From: Brachypterus glaber
Taxonomy: Eukaryota; Arthropoda; Insecta; Coleoptera; Kateretidae
Reading direction: 5' to 3'
DNA length: 64,000 bases
Assembly (NCBI GenBank): GCA_958510825.1
Contig: OY294049.1
Coordinates: 6,262,001 to 6,326,000 of the forward strand
How positions within the stretch are numbered: the first letter of the stretch is position 1; every line of letters starts with the position of its first letter. The notes beneath the pieces are model-generated. The model did no database searches. It saw only the letters and a program-made list of their open reading frames with translations, and was not told the DNA's origin. Below are positions 12,701 to 26,100 of this stretch, piece by piece. A program made the position numbers and the translations under genes.

Positions 12701-15700
12701 ATCGTTAGTGATTTTTTAATTAAGTATTATCAAGTTGGTATTTTCAATCATGCGCATTCATATGAGATTAGATTGATACCGCCGCGAAGAAAGTGTTCGT
12801 GGAAAATTGTCGTTTGTAAAAGATGTCGATATCTAACGAAATCGTCGCTTAGTATTCGAAAAGTGTTCAATATATTTGTCAGAAAACCTATTCGTGGCCG
12901 CAAAATATAGTTTCCATGCACTTTTTTTATCCTCTCACAACCTCAACACGAAGAAAACCTGTGCACACGAAAACCGGATCATCAGCATCAAACCAAGGTT
13001 AGTGACATCCCTTTTTCCCTTTCTACACCCTTATTTTACAACCCCCTAAGCAGTCCACTATCGCTCGTTTTGTTTTCGTTAATTTAAAGTCGCTATATGC
13101 TAAGTTAGAGAGTTATCGAAGGCATAGTTTTTTATCTAATTTAGACAAATCTTATTATACTATAGTATAATATATTCACAACGCTTAAGCGCTAGAATAG
13201 TATTATACGGTAGTTTCGAATTTTCCGAGGGGTTTATTTATTGGACAATCCTTGTACACTTATCCAACAATCTTCTACAGTCCTTGACAATACCTTCTTT
13301 CACAATCATCTACAATCCTCCACAATTCTCCACAATCATCTACAATCTTTGAAAATCTTCATTATTTTTTTTACAATCTTTCACAATCTTTTTGACAATC
13401 TTCCACAATCCTTTGATTCTCACAATCCTTGTACACTTTTTTTTTTCAATTAATAAACCCCTCGAAATTTTCCAAAAGCGTTAAAAAACATCCTAGACTA
13501 AAAATTCTTGTATCCAAGAATTTTTTTGAATTTGAGATTTTTCATGAAAAAAAGGACTAGGAAAATGTCCGTCCGTTCGTCCGATTTAAAGATTTTTTTG
13601 GACACGGTAACTCAATAAAACGATCCGATCAACACGAAAAAATGAAGTTCTATGAGGGGAATAACCCTATTGGCTTAGTTCACACCATGAGGACTATATT
13701 TTAAGTCCAGGTACTTTTTATCAAACTATCCCGTTTACAGAACGTAATAAATATGGTGTAAACTAAGCCATTGTTTTTGAAAATAATTCCTTTAAAAACA
13801 AAAAAGTTATTGTGGGGTATTATCCGTGCCCGAAATATACTGCAATGGCTCATTTTCAAAAGTGTACTAAAAAGCTAGGATCATACCGATTCGGCTGCGG
13901 TTCGCGTAACTCCGTCTGAGGGGAATCCCTTATACGAGAGCAGCATAATACGTTTTAGGCATTAGTCAGTGCGTTCTAATTCAGACACGGAGAATAAATA
14001 AACAATATAATTTTCAAAAAAAAAAAATATTTTTTTAAGAACTTTTATTTTCAGTATTTTTAGTAAAGGTCCCTAATAAGGTTTTGTTGAAATTAATCCC
14101 TAATTACCTGAGATACTTCTTGGTAGGCAATTCTTTTAGGAGACTCTTGTAGAGGAACTGTCCTTATATGTAGTTTTTGTATTTCATCAATGGTACCTAT
14201 TGTCACTGAAGAATCGGTAGCCACAGCAAAACTAAGAAAAAAGTTTATGATAATCATAATTTAAAATAAAAAAAAGTTTTAAGTTATGTGTTTAATCATT
14301 TTTAATTAGTACCTGTCAGGGTAGGCTTCCGCATTCAATGAGCACATGTGGCTTACTTCTTTCATGTTAACATTGGAAAACACCAACTTGTGATTTGAAG
14401 AGTAGATCACTGTGGGTCTGTCTGAACATGCGAAAACGTTCGTAGTGCTCAGCGACTTGAATGTTCTCAAAACTGTGGGTTGGGTGCCCAGAGTGACCTT
14501 CTTTTTGTCCGTCAATGCTCCCGTTTCTTTGTTTAACAAAAAATAAAACATCGAGCCATCTCCCAAAGCGCATAGTACGTAATTGTGTCCTTCAAAGCAT
14601 GACATCAAAATTGAACGCGGAATAATTTCTAAAAAAATAAGGATACTTCTGTAATTTTTTTCATACATACCAAGGTTGACTATAATTTTCATAAATAATA
14701 GCATAATACTTTTATAATGAACAATATTTAGATTATTACAAGGTCTACAGAGTCAAAAGCCTTTGTTAAATCAAAGCATATAGCAACAACTTATTTACAA
14801 ATATCAAGTAAATCTTAGATTTCTTGCACCATCTTCAGTTGGTGCTATTAGCAAAAACCTACCTCCACCCAAAAATTCTTTTGTTGCTTCCTCAAGATCA
14901 GGCAGCCGTAAAATTCTGGCAGAAATATCTGTCCACAAACCTACAGCTACCAATTCCGATTTATTACTGTCTTCCCCTAGTGGACTGATATCTAGACACG
15001 CCACTTCGACATCCAATGTTACAGTTCTATAAAAAAAAGTCGTTAGTTTAAAAAGTCAAAAATTATATTGTATATATTTTTACCCTTTCAAAATAAGCTC
15101 GTTCGGATAAATCTCGATGTAATAAACTGCCGAGCCTGTAGAAACCACTATCTGGGAAAAATTACAGGCTACCACGCTTATGGTCTTATCAGTAGGTGGT
15201 TTCCATTCAGCTAAGAGCGACTTATTTTGAGCACTGACCAATCTCGCCGAAACAGAAGTTACTTGAATAATTTGTTCGTGGATAACGTTGCCACAGTAGA
15301 AGGTTTGCAGATCGTTCGAGAACCCAGGGATATCAGTTTCCTCCACTTCTTCCCCATTTAAACTTAAAACCCTAGTTTGACCGACAAAGGCGAGTACTAG
15401 AGTATTGTCCAACCTTCCTGACGCAACTTGTAGTGCCCACATACCTTTAATTCCCGGTAAATCTATAGACGCGTGTTCCTGAATTCCGATTCCGTTTCTT
15501 ATAATTCTTAGGGAGCCTTCTTTGAAAGCCCCTGAGCATGTGACTAACTGTCCTTGGCCTTGTCTTTCTAAATCAACCACCACCATGTCCAATATGGGGG
15601 CTAAATTTGTAAACGATTCCATGACGGTGACGTAAGAGTGGTTTTCGTCGGGTTTGGTGTTTAACTTAACGAGTTGAGAGTCACCAATCCGGGAACCAAT

Positions 15701-18700
15701 GAATAGAACTCCATTGTCCAGGTAGGTAATACTCTCTGGGGTGGCTATTTCCCCTATAATTTAAGAAACAATATTTGCTGAACAATTTTTAGGCTTTTAA
15801 TACCGAAATATGTCATAAAATACAACTTCGCGCAGTCGATTTAATCGTGATAGAAAGCGAAATTTTCTTGATAGTTTAAAATTGGTAAAGGTTTTAAAAA
15901 AGTTTTTTTTTTTCATTTTAAATATTACCCGTGTCTGAATTAGAACGCAGTGACTCATTTGCGAAAGTGTGCTAAAAGGCGAGGATCATAACGATTCGGG
16001 TGCGATTCGCGTAACTCCGTCTGAGAGGAATCCCTTATACGAGAGCAGCATAATACGTTTTAGGTATGAGTCACTGCAGTCTAATTCAGGCACGGATAAT
16101 ATATCAACTAAGAAGTTGAGTCAAAAAAGTCTACAAGTATTTTTTGAATGTTTGTGTCAAATTGTTTTAAAATGCGCGATTTTTAATATATTGTTAAACT
16201 TTAACGCACTTTTATTCAAAATTACATTTTTCTGTCAGGTTTTATCTGTTTTTGCTCATGGGACTTACCTAGCATTTCAACCTTGAGATCTTTAACAATA
16301 TCATTTCCGTCGGGTTTTGTTTCTGTTTCCAAAAACAGCATAAACAAGTGACCTGCCATATCTCCAAGTAAATATCTTAGACCGCCAGGATCTACTTTGG
16401 CATAGCATATTATAGTACTTTGCTGTTGAAAGAAAAGCTTTTTTATAAAAATACAAATACATTTAATTTTAAAAAATTTAAGACATTAATGTATGTACAA
16501 GAAATTGACAATACAGAGGTAATAATTTATAGGAATATTTTTTTATGTACAATAAAGAACAGTATTATAAAAGGAAGGGATATAGGTAGGTTCTGGAAGG
16601 GACCAATGCTCCTGACTTATACCTGCCCACTGAAAATTATTGGGATTTCCAAAAACATTCCAAACTATCGACTATTTTACTGGTACAACAGGGAAGTACA
16701 TGGCAGATGCAGCCATGCAGAGGAGGACACTGTCGCCCCCTCGGCCCATAATTTAGTCGAAATTAGTGTACTTGTAGGTATTTAAAGTTTATTTTTTTAA
16801 GGTATAGTTATTTTAAATTTGCCGCTAAATACTCCACAAAGTCCGATTTACACTGAAGCATGTGGTTTGTTTTGAATGTCAACATAACCAAAATTTATAA
16901 TTTTTGTTTACTTACTTTGTTTTTATGATGTTTTGACGTTAAAAAAGAAAATTGATAAAGCTGTTGCTAAAAACACTTTTGTATTCCTGTAAAAACATTT
17001 GCTTATCAAATCGCTTTTATTCCAATAATTTAGAGGAATAAACCATTTTTTTGTTCTCGTTAATGGCACGTCAACGTTTTACGGTTGTGTAAATTGGGCC
17101 TAGTCATTTCGCTTACGAAGCATGCGTATCTTACGTTGCTATGGTAATTTCGAGATTGTTTACAATAACTATACCTTAAAAATATAAACTTTAGATGTAA
17201 TTTAGTCAAAATTGGTATTACTTTAGGTGCAAATGTTTGAATGCCCTTTGGAAGGCATGCCCCCCCCTCGAATATGCGATATGTCCTTCCCTGTACCAAC
17301 GTGTATCAAAAGAACACGGATTGCCGCTATTAACTTTAATTCTGACTAAAAAACACGCTTGTATTATTTGTTTACTTATAATGTAAATATCGATTTAAGT
17401 TGTCTTTCTACCTTCAAATTTTGTAGGTTTGTTTATTTATATTCAAAATATACAAAAAAATTATTTTTAGTTTTTAAAATGCCTTTTTTGGCCATAATTT
17501 TTTTTTGAAAAAAACATCAAAATCGGTGGTCGCCATGATTCCGGCCGTTTGGATCGACTTGAAAGAAAAACAAAAACGGGATATTATTCAGTATTGAAGT
17601 CGCTATAGCCCGAACTAGAAGATTTTTTTTTGGCAAAAAAATGTCGGACGGGACGTTTTTCAAAAATAAAAAAATCGTCCGATATTTTGTTATTTTTTTG
17701 GCCAAAAAAAAATCGTCTAGTTCGGGCTACATCGAGTTTAATACTGAATAATATCCCGTTTTTTTTTCACTCGATCCAAAGGTTTTTTTATGTTTTTTTC
17801 GAAAAAATGTATGGCTAAAAATGGCAATTAAAAAATCTATTTTTTTTTGTATTGTTTGGACTTTTGAATAAAAAAAAACAAATAAACATGGCTACAAAAC
17901 TTTACAATGATATATTTTCTCTTTCTATAAAAAAAATGGTAAAAAGCCCTTAAAACCAAAAATAAAATAATCTCAGGCGAAACGCTTTTAATCGCAAAAA
18001 AAGGTCACGTGACCTCCATAACTTTTGAATAAGCGTGTCACTTTGAACAAAAATTATATTTTCTTAATTATTGAAAACAAAACAAAAATATTTAAAAATT
18101 AGAAATTAAATTAAAAATAGTGGGGTTTTTTCAGTTTCTTCCCCAAATAAGGGTAGTTAAACTAGTGTACCGATTTTGCTCATTTTGTATGTTAATGGAA
18201 AATTACAAACAAAACAGCGTGTTATTTCTGGTTTTCCCCAGAAAATCACATTAGGGCATATTATTAATCGTAATTTTGGCAAAAGCACCTTAAACCTTCC
18301 ATTTAAGGTTATTTTTCATAATTACTGAAAATAAATATGGACTAAAATGAAAAAAAAATCAAAATATTAATTAAAAAAAAAATAATTTTTCATGATAAAT
18401 TAAGTGTGGTGGAAAATACTATTTTTAATTTTTTTTTTATTGTATGAACTATTATTACAATAGGGGAAGTATTATTTTGTTGGCAACAGTATTTTACTTG
18501 CCTTTATTATAGCTGGAGCCACCACATGAGAAATTATACCATCATGGTACAAAATACTCTCCTGTCCAATTATAACAGCCCCACCAAGTGGAGATGGTAC
18601 AGGTATAATAATGGATGCCTCTGTCTCAACATTATCCTGCCTCCATGGAACTTTAACAAACTCTTTTTCCCTCAGTGAAATTTCATGGGTTTTTACATGC

Positions 18701-19499
18701 CGACCATTTACATCCTGGTGGATCAGAATAAGGGTTGGATTGGCACAACCATGTAAAAATTCAATGTCATGAACTTGCAGTTCTTCCATTCTAAAAAATT
18801 CGAATTTTATAATTTATAATTTATTTAGCACAATTTTTGTGGACATATGCACATTTTCAGATAACTGGGGTGTTGCTGTATTATACTTTAATATTTTACC
18901 TAAAATTTGTTGCCTTTAATGCATAGTTATCTTTTTCCAATGGTATAATCTTAAACAAACCATCATACAGTCTCAAACCAATAACTCTTGCTTTTGGATC
19001 AATAACAGCTAAGATTCCAGTATCGGAAGGTTTACCAATACGATCAGCTACATTTCCATGTGCTTTTGTTACTATATCAATGTTTTCCCCATCATTTATA
19101 CATTCAAGAATCATAGCATTGTATCTCATTGTTACAAGAAACAGTAAGTCCTTTTTTTCATGCTAAAAATATTTATTAGTATTAGTATATGAGAGAATGT
19201 GAAGGTCACATTTTCTCAAGTACTCACTTGTGGTCTAAACAGTTTCATAACAGCCACTTTACCATACAATCCGACTTCTTTTATAGGTCTAAGGCCTTCA
19301 GGAGTGACCATATATATCTCCAATCGTGTATTCTTTGCAACAATAAGGTTTAAATCATTGGGAGATGTAAAATTACCTAAAAAAATTGCAGGTTAATATT
19401 TTTATATTTCCGATACTTTCCAGTAACTTGGAACTTACCCGTAACACAAGAAGTTACAGCGGTCGGCTTATGAGCCGTTACAATGTAATGGTGTGCCAT
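9745..19499 (-). CDS. DDB1: DNA damage-binding protein 1 (DDB1), complete
   Basis: Adaptor of CUL4 E3 ubiquitin ligases and damaged-DNA-binding factor, nuclear and cytoplasmic. Fourteen exons in transcript order: 19499-19439, 19376-19228, 19162-18900, 18790-18502, 16422-16269, 15753-15084, 15026-14863, 14628-14313, 14231-14108, 12595-12271, 12200-11829, 10460-10215, 10142-9916 and 9798-9745. They total 3414 nt, exactly divisible by three, giving 1137 residues (human 1140). The protein starts [21 protein letters not shown] and ends with an EDLTRIH-type tail. Highly conserved propeller blocks are seen, for example [38 protein letters not shown] and [20 protein letters not shown]. The fourth exon ends AAG|GCAAGT, a GC-AG intron. 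Introns hold several MITEs. The start codon is fixed by homology to the family N terminus, and there is head-to-head spacing of 615 bp to STT3A. Confidence 0.97.
10461..11828. other. DDB1 intron with a MITE fragment
   Basis: AT-rich intron. The segment 11419-11522 is one half of the GGGGAACGTTCAAG MITE found complete at 57839-58099, ending in CGTTACGTAATACTTGAACG. Elsewhere in the intron I see nothing identifiable. Confidence 0.6.
13215..13474. repeat. Inverted-ended element filled with CACAATC repeats
   Basis: Ends TTTTCCGAGGGGTTTATT (13220-13237) and its complement (13453-13471) flank about 200 bp in which ACAATCnTC/CACAATC recurs more than a dozen times with 10-20 nt spacing. CACAATCCTTGTACACTT-type sequence stands just inside both ends in direct orientation. 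Located in DDB1 intron 9 (12596-14107). Confidence 0.75.
13824..13990. mobile_element. CCGTGTCTGAATTAGAACG MITE, copy 1
   Basis: Ends CCGTGCCCGAAATATACTGC and TTCTAATTCAGACACGG are diverged inverted repeats. The core TCGCGTAACTCCGTCTGAG through CAGCATAATACGTTTTAGG is nearly identical to the copy at 15929-16095, in the same orientation, in another DDB1 intron. Confidence 0.8.
15929..16095. mobile_element. CCGTGTCTGAATTAGAACG MITE, copy 2
   Basis: Left end CCGTGTCTGAATTAGAACGC and right end GTCTAATTCAGGCACGG form inverted termini of about 29 bp. Same length and core as the copy at 13824-13990. Non-coding. Confidence 0.8.
16423..18501. other. Large DDB1 GC-AG intron
   Basis: About 2.1 kb of AT-rich sequence between DDB1 exons 4 and 5. 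It holds the palindrome at 17455-17860. The open frame at 16420-16785 shows no recognisable protein. Confidence 0.6.
17455..17860. mobile_element. Palindromic MITE, GCCCGAACTAGAAGA family, copy 1
   Basis: Nearly symmetric arms: ATATTATTCAGTATTGAAGT and ATAGCCCGAACTAGA on the left pair with CTAGTTCGGGCTA and AATACTGAATAATAT on the right, centred near 17660. A related element is at 23705-23947. Confidence 0.75.
18496..18503 (-). other. Non-canonical GC 5' splice site in DDB1
   Basis: On the minus strand the fourth DDB1 exon ends ATAAAG and the intron begins GCAAGT. The next exon starts after a normal CAACAG acceptor with CAAAGTACT, and only this junction keeps the conserved reading APAIIK-QSTII. 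AG|GCAAGT is the known consensus for GC-AG introns spliced by the U2 machinery. No in-frame GT alternative that preserves the protein is seen nearby. Confidence 0.8.
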
Positions 19500-20114
19500 T
19501 TTAAACTAATATAGCAAATAATGTTTATTTTATAAATAACATGTTTTAAAGTCTGACATTAGTCACAAATTAAAATTTTATATACACTGTGGCCAACTTA
19601 GATAAATGTTTTAGTCTAACTTCATACTCGATATATTTTTTAAATTGAAATTCTTATATATTAGGCTGATTTATAAAATTTAAAGAAGTATAATAATTTA
19701 CTAAACATTATTTTGTACATTTTTAGTTCAATTTTGCGTCTATTTATTTAAAATATTAACCAAACCCTGTAAAATTTATGCAACTTAAAAAATACGTGTG
19801 TATTTCCGGTTGCCTTCTTGTTAGAAATGCCAAAACAATCACTAAAAAAATAACCAGAAAGTTACCAAATGCGAAGCCGGTGTTTGATTTTTGTGACGTA
19901 TACAAGCAAAATGTTATCAAAAAACGGAAAAATTCAAATAACTTAAACAAATTTTATTATCAATAAATTATTAAAGCATTCTTCTAACGTGTAGTATTTT
20001 AATAATAGTAATTTATTGTGTATATAACTGTTTATTACGATTTAAAGTAAGTATAACCTTGGCCCTTGGATTTTTGTAATAAAACTAATATTTTGTTCTT
20101 TCCTAGGTTTTATA
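19500..20114. promoter_or_regulatory. Divergent promoter region of DDB1 and STT3A
   Basis: This 615-bp AT-rich gap separates two start codons that face away from each other. It must hold both 5' UTRs and promoters. No TATA box or binding site could be assigned with confidence. The STT3A initiator is preceded by a possible acceptor, TTTCCTAG, at about 20099-20106, so a 5' UTR intron is possible. Small ORFs across 19756-19966 run on both strands and match nothing I recognise. Confidence 0.5.
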
Positions 20115-23100
20115 ATGTCGGCTATAAGTAAAAAACCTCCGGTTATACCGGAAAATTCACAGAAACAAGAAACACTGCTTACTTTATCAATTTTAACTCT
20201 TGCTGCTATTTTATGTAAGTTGTTGAGGGGCGTGTGCCTTTAAAAAATTAATTTACTATAGACCTTTATTTTTTCAGCATTTGCTACAAGATTATTTTCT
20301 GTATTACGATTTGAAAGTGTAATTCATGAGTTCGACCCCTATTTCAATTATCGTACAACAAAATACCTAACAGAACATGGATTCTATGCATTTCACAACT
20401 GGTTTGATGATAGGGCATGGTATCCTTTAGGAAGGTAATGTCTATTTATAATGGCTGTGAAGTAAAAAATCTGAGCCTGAGGGACAAAGAAAAACAAAAA
20501 ATTATCGTAGTCTGCTTAAAATGTTGATTTTTTTGTTTTTGCTTAACCCCTAGCTACATCTGCTTTTCAAAAATTGCCTTCTAAAAAATTCACCACTTTT
20601 TTAGCTCTACCCCTTATGTTTGTTTATTGCTTTTTACTGTGTCCACTTGCTCCAAAAGGGAATAAGAGAAATTATTTATTTTGTACAGGTATCTATTACT
20701 CGTACCTTTTAGGTATCTGTTAAATCTCTGGACCTGAATGAAAGACTAATCTCTCACACAGGCATTCTAATTATTAATTTATTTTAATATGTGCTGTATA
20801 CTATGCATATATGATATTAAAATAAGCTTCATAATAAAAAATTAATTTGTTACAGAATCATTGGAGGTACCATTTACCCAGGTCTTATGGTAACATCAGC
20901 CACATTTTACCATCTTGCTAATCTTTTAAACATAACTATAGATATTCGTAATGTTTGTGTATTCCTAGCACCTCTATTTTCTTCTTTCACAACCATAATA
21001 ACATATTTATTGACAAAGGAGGTCAAAAATGAAGGTGCAGGCCTTGTGGCTGCTGCCATGGTGTCTATTGTGCCAGGTTATATTAGTCGAAGTGTTGCTG
21101 GCTCATATGATAATGAGGGGATTGCCATATTTTGTATGCTGTTAACTTATTATGCATGGATTAAGGCTGTGAAAACTGGTACTATATTTTGGGGTACTAT
21201 GGCTGCATTAGCCTATTTTTATATGGTAAATATATGAAATGTAACCAATATTCATAATTATTAAAATTAAACTAGACATGGTATGGTGGCCACACTGAAA
21301 AAATCAAGGAAAATCTATACAGGGTGCCCATTAATGGGCAAAAAATTTTTTGACCTCAACATGGTTCATAATAACAGATATTATTATGAGAGATACAAGA
21401 TCAGTTAAATTGAATTGCGCATTTTTATGCTGATCAATAATCTGAAAGAAAAATTGACCTGTAATTTTTTGTTTTCTAATTGCAAAAAAAAATAAAAATC
21501 CTGAGATTCGTTTTTATTTTTTTGAGCGAAAACGGACAAAGCTAGTAGACGTTTTGAACTGAAACTGAAACATTGTCAAAGTACTTTTTTGCCTGGTATC
21601 CAAGTCTGTTATATTTTCCATGTCATTTTAGATTCAAGAGTGTAACTACGCTTTTTCTTATGGGCGCCATTTTGAATTTTTGCATTTTTGAATAGATTTT
21701 TTTTTCTAATTACAATGATGTATGACACGAGATGATCTTACATTTTAAGCAAAATTAAAAAAAAAGTCGGGCAATCATTGGGACTGCCAACAGAAGTGGA
21801 AACTTAAAACTATGATATAACAGTGGTTTTTAGTCAATGAGAACTTATTAAAATACCGATATGCATGTCGCGAACCCATAACATTTTCCCCTACCAAAAA
21901 TCGCTCACGCGCCTAAAGATTTCACTTAAAAAAAAATAATTTTTATACTGTGGAAGCAACGAAGCATTTAGATCTACAATATCCTCACATTTCGATAATC
22001 CAAATGCCGAGCTCACGCATGCGCGTAGGTGGCAATATATTGCCAATGTTTGCAGTTTCAAATCTAACCTCCGTTAATTTAATTGCTTTGTTGTTCCCTA
22101 CTCTGCGCAAAATTATTTTTTTTTATTTTGCTTAAAACGTAAGACTTGATCATCAAGTGTGCTACATTATCATAATCAGAAAAAAAACTGTATTCAAAAT
22201 GGCTCTAATAAGAAAAACAAAGTTGTGTTGTAACTCTTGCATCAAAAATTCCATGAAAAAGAAGATAAAAGATCAAGATTCTTTGCAAAAAAGTACCTCG
22301 ACAATGTTTCAGTTAAAAACGTCTAGCTTTGTGGCTTTTCGCATAAACTTTTAAAAAAATAAAAACAAAACTTTTATTTTTTTTGCGATAATTAAAAAAC
22401 AAAAAATGACAGGTCAAATTTTCTTTCAGATTATTGAACAGCATAAAAATGCGCATCTTTTTTTTTCTGATTTAACCGATCTTGTATCTCTTATAATAAC
22501 CGAGATACCCATGGGGTAGATAGTTTTTTTTTTAATAATTGGGAAATTTTTTGAAACAAGTATATAAAATGAAATTCACGGTTTTAAAACAGATTAACTT
22601 TCGAAAACTCCGCCTATTTACCAGCTGTATTATGCATATACAATATGCTATAGGCAAAAAAAAAACGGGCCGATTTTTATTTCAATTTAACAAATTATTA
22701 AAATATAATAAAAAAATTGTGGCCACACTACATGAGCACTTTTTGGTATTGACACAATCAGTCCATAATTCAACATTTTTAAAAAGTCGCAGTATTGAAA
22801 AATACTCAGAAATATTGCAAAATAAATTTATTTTCTTTAAGGTATCCTCATGGGGTGGATATGTATTTTTGATCAATCTGATACCATTACATGTCATTAC
22901 TTTGATGATAACTGGTCGATTTTCACATAGGATTTATATTGCATATAGTACACTTTACTGTGTAGGTACCATTTTGTCTATGCAGATTCTATTTGTTGGG
23001 TTCCAACCCATTCAAAGTTCTGAACATATGCTGGTAAGTATTATTTTCAAAAATATTTTTATTTTAAAGTTTTCTACTATAGTTTTGATTTCAAACTTTT

Positions 23101-26100
23101 AAAATTGTGAACTTATTGTTTTTAGGCATTGGGAGTTTTTGGATTATGTCAAATAGTAGCCTTTATAGACTATATCCAAAGCAAACTAAGCAGCAAAGAC
23201 TTTGAAACGTTGTACAAAACTTTATTTTATTCTGTGGGGTTAATGGTAGCCATTTTAGTCGGGGTTTTGACGCTATCGGGCAAAATTGCCCCATGGACGG
23301 GTAGATTTTACTCGCTATTGGATCCTTCCTATGCCAAGAATCATATTCCGATAATAGCCAGCGTCTCCGAACATCAGCCTACTTCCTGGAGCAGTTTTTA
23401 CTTTGATTTGCAAATTTTAGTTTTCCTGTTCCCTGCAGGCCTTTATTTTTGCTTCAAAGAACTCTCTGACAGCAACATTTTTATGATTTTGTATGGAGTA
23501 ACCAGTATCTACTTTGCCGTAAGTATACATGTACAAAATTATACTCGAAGAAAACAAAAAGACGAAAAAATTATTTTAATTGATTGGCCATATTCAAAAA
23601 CCCCAAAGTGCAAAATATCAGATTTTTAAAATAATTGTTTCTCCATTAACTTTTAATAGGCCACTTCCGTTAATATCCCTGTAGGGTAGGTATGTTTATC
23701 CATATTCAAAGAATACAAAAAAAATTGATTTTTAAAGTGCCATTTTTTAACCATAATTAAAAAAAAAAACAAAAACGGGACATTATTCAGTATTAAGTCG
23801 CTATAGCCCGAACTAGAAGAAATTTTTTGGCCAAAAAATAACAAAATGGCGGACGTTTTTCAAAAATGTTCAGACATTTTCAAAGAAAAACGTCCGCCAT
23901 TTTGTTATTTTTTGGCCAAACAAAATTCTTCTGGTTCGGGCTATTTAAAAACCCCTTAATAATTCTTTTTGATAAAATAGCGTACCATTATCACATATGT
24001 TTTTTTTTGTAGGGGGTTATGGTCCGTTTAATGTTAGTTCTTGCACCAATCATGTGCATACTAAGCGGGATAGCCGTATCCCATTTGCTGACGAAATTCA
24101 TGAAAAACCCTCCCACAACGAAAAGTTACGAAAATAAGCGCAACAAAAAATTCGACAATCAAAATAACAGTTTGTTAGCCAAAAAACAACTTCAAGTGTT
24201 GTTTACTTTGACCATAACTGTTTTATTGTGTTCCTATACATATCATTGTATTTGGGTCACATCAGAAGCATATAGTTCTCCTAGTATAGTACTTAGCGCA
24301 CGATCTCACGATGGAGGGAGGATAATTTTCGATGATTTCCGCGAAGCTTACTTTTGGCTTAAAATGAATACTCCAGAAGACGCTAGAATTCTTTCCTGGT
24401 GGGATTACGGATATCAGATAACTGCTATGGCAAATCGGACGATACTAGTGGATAACAATACTTGGAATAACACTCATATTAGTAGAGTGGGGCAAGCTAT
24501 GGCGAGCACAGAAGAAAAAGCCTACAAAATCATGAAGGAATTGGATGTAGATTATGTTTTGGTTATTTTTGGAGGTCTAACAGGTTATTCCAGTGATGAT
24601 ATTAACAAATTTTTGTGGATGGTCCGAATTGGTAAGCTTTTTCAGTTAGGACCTCACTAAAGTAGACCTAGGGTTTACCAATTAGATGTGGTAAAACTAC
24701 GATACAATGTATTATCTATATAATTTCGGACTTTTACCACGTCATAAAGGTCAATCTTAGGATTTTCCATTTCATATTGGTAAAAGCTAGTTTTGGATTG
24801 TAAAAAAGTTCTTGTGGGCGGTTATATCTATTAACTAAGTACTGAAAAAGAAGTAAAACTACAAAAAGTATATTTTTTTATTTAAGACACTGTTATTCTA
24901 CATATTATTCAAGTAAAGTTATGAAGCATTTAACATAGTACATTTAGCAATAGATGGCGCACAAGTCTACATCAATCCAATGACTATATTCCTTTTGTGA
25001 ATAAAGTCTAAAAACGTTTTCAGCATACAGAGTTGAGGGCCAGCAGCCTGAAACTGTCAGTCTACCAATGTTACTCTGTACGATGATTAGATTGATGGAA
25101 TAATAAAATAGTACTTATGTTAATTGTAAATTTATAAAAGCTTACTTGTTAGTACATGATAAACTTTCATGACATGTTGAATTGCATGATTTGCCGGAAT
25201 TTTATCACTTCCGCGGATATATTGCTAATAAAATAAGTGTAAGAGGAGCACTGCGAAAAATGTCTATCTGGCGGACAAGGCTTCCAAAGATATAACTGTA
25301 TAACTGTACTCGAAAATCTTCTACCAAGAGATGTTTATGTAGATCATCCAAACTATAGTTATAATAGCATATATGCAATTAAAATGTCATGGAAGTTTAT
25401 CATGTACTAACAAGTACAAATGATCCGCAAAAAAACTACTTTTTTTGTAGAAATTAGCAAAAAAAATATTTATTTTTAGGTGGCAGCACTGAAAAAGGGG
25501 CTCATATTAAAGAATGGGACTATTATTCCCCCACAGGAGAATTTAGAATTGATAAAGAAGGCTCTCCGACTCTACTAAATTGTCTGATGTATAAAATGTG
25601 CTATTACAGATTTGGACAAGTGTACACAGAAGGTAAAAAAACTTTTAAGTTAACGTTTGTTTGCCAAAACAAAAAATAAATATTAAAATCACCATAGAAA
25701 AAAAAAACGGTGCGTCATTTTTGGATTCGTGGGGCAAAATAACTAAAATATACTTAGCTTTTAACCATAACAGATTTCCATTTGTTTGCCAAACAAAAAA
25801 TATGTAAAAAATCGCCATAGAAAAAAAAACGGTGCGTTTTCGCAAACAACGATTACCATTTTCGGATTCAGGGGAGCCAAAATAACTAGAATATATATCG
25901 TTTCTAATTATATCAGATTTCCATAACGTTTTTTGCGAAAACGATAGAACTATAAAAAATCGCCATAGAAAATAAAATGGTGTATTTCCGCAGAAAATGA
26001 TTGTCATTTTTGTCAACTCAGGAGTGTCAATTTAGTTAAATGGTAAGTAAATTGTAACGATATCAGATTTCCTGCGAACGAAAGTTGGGCCAAGCCCTTC

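Noticed and set aside
13241..13453. Regularly recurring CACAATC words could suggest a CRISPR-like array
   Set aside because: Repeats are short, degenerate and unevenly spaced, lie in an animal intron, and are bounded by transposon-like ends.
22539..22841. Upstream part of the long open frame around STT3A exon 4
   Set aside because: Only 22842-23033 fits the conserved STT3 protein; the part before the TTTAAG acceptor is intron read-through.
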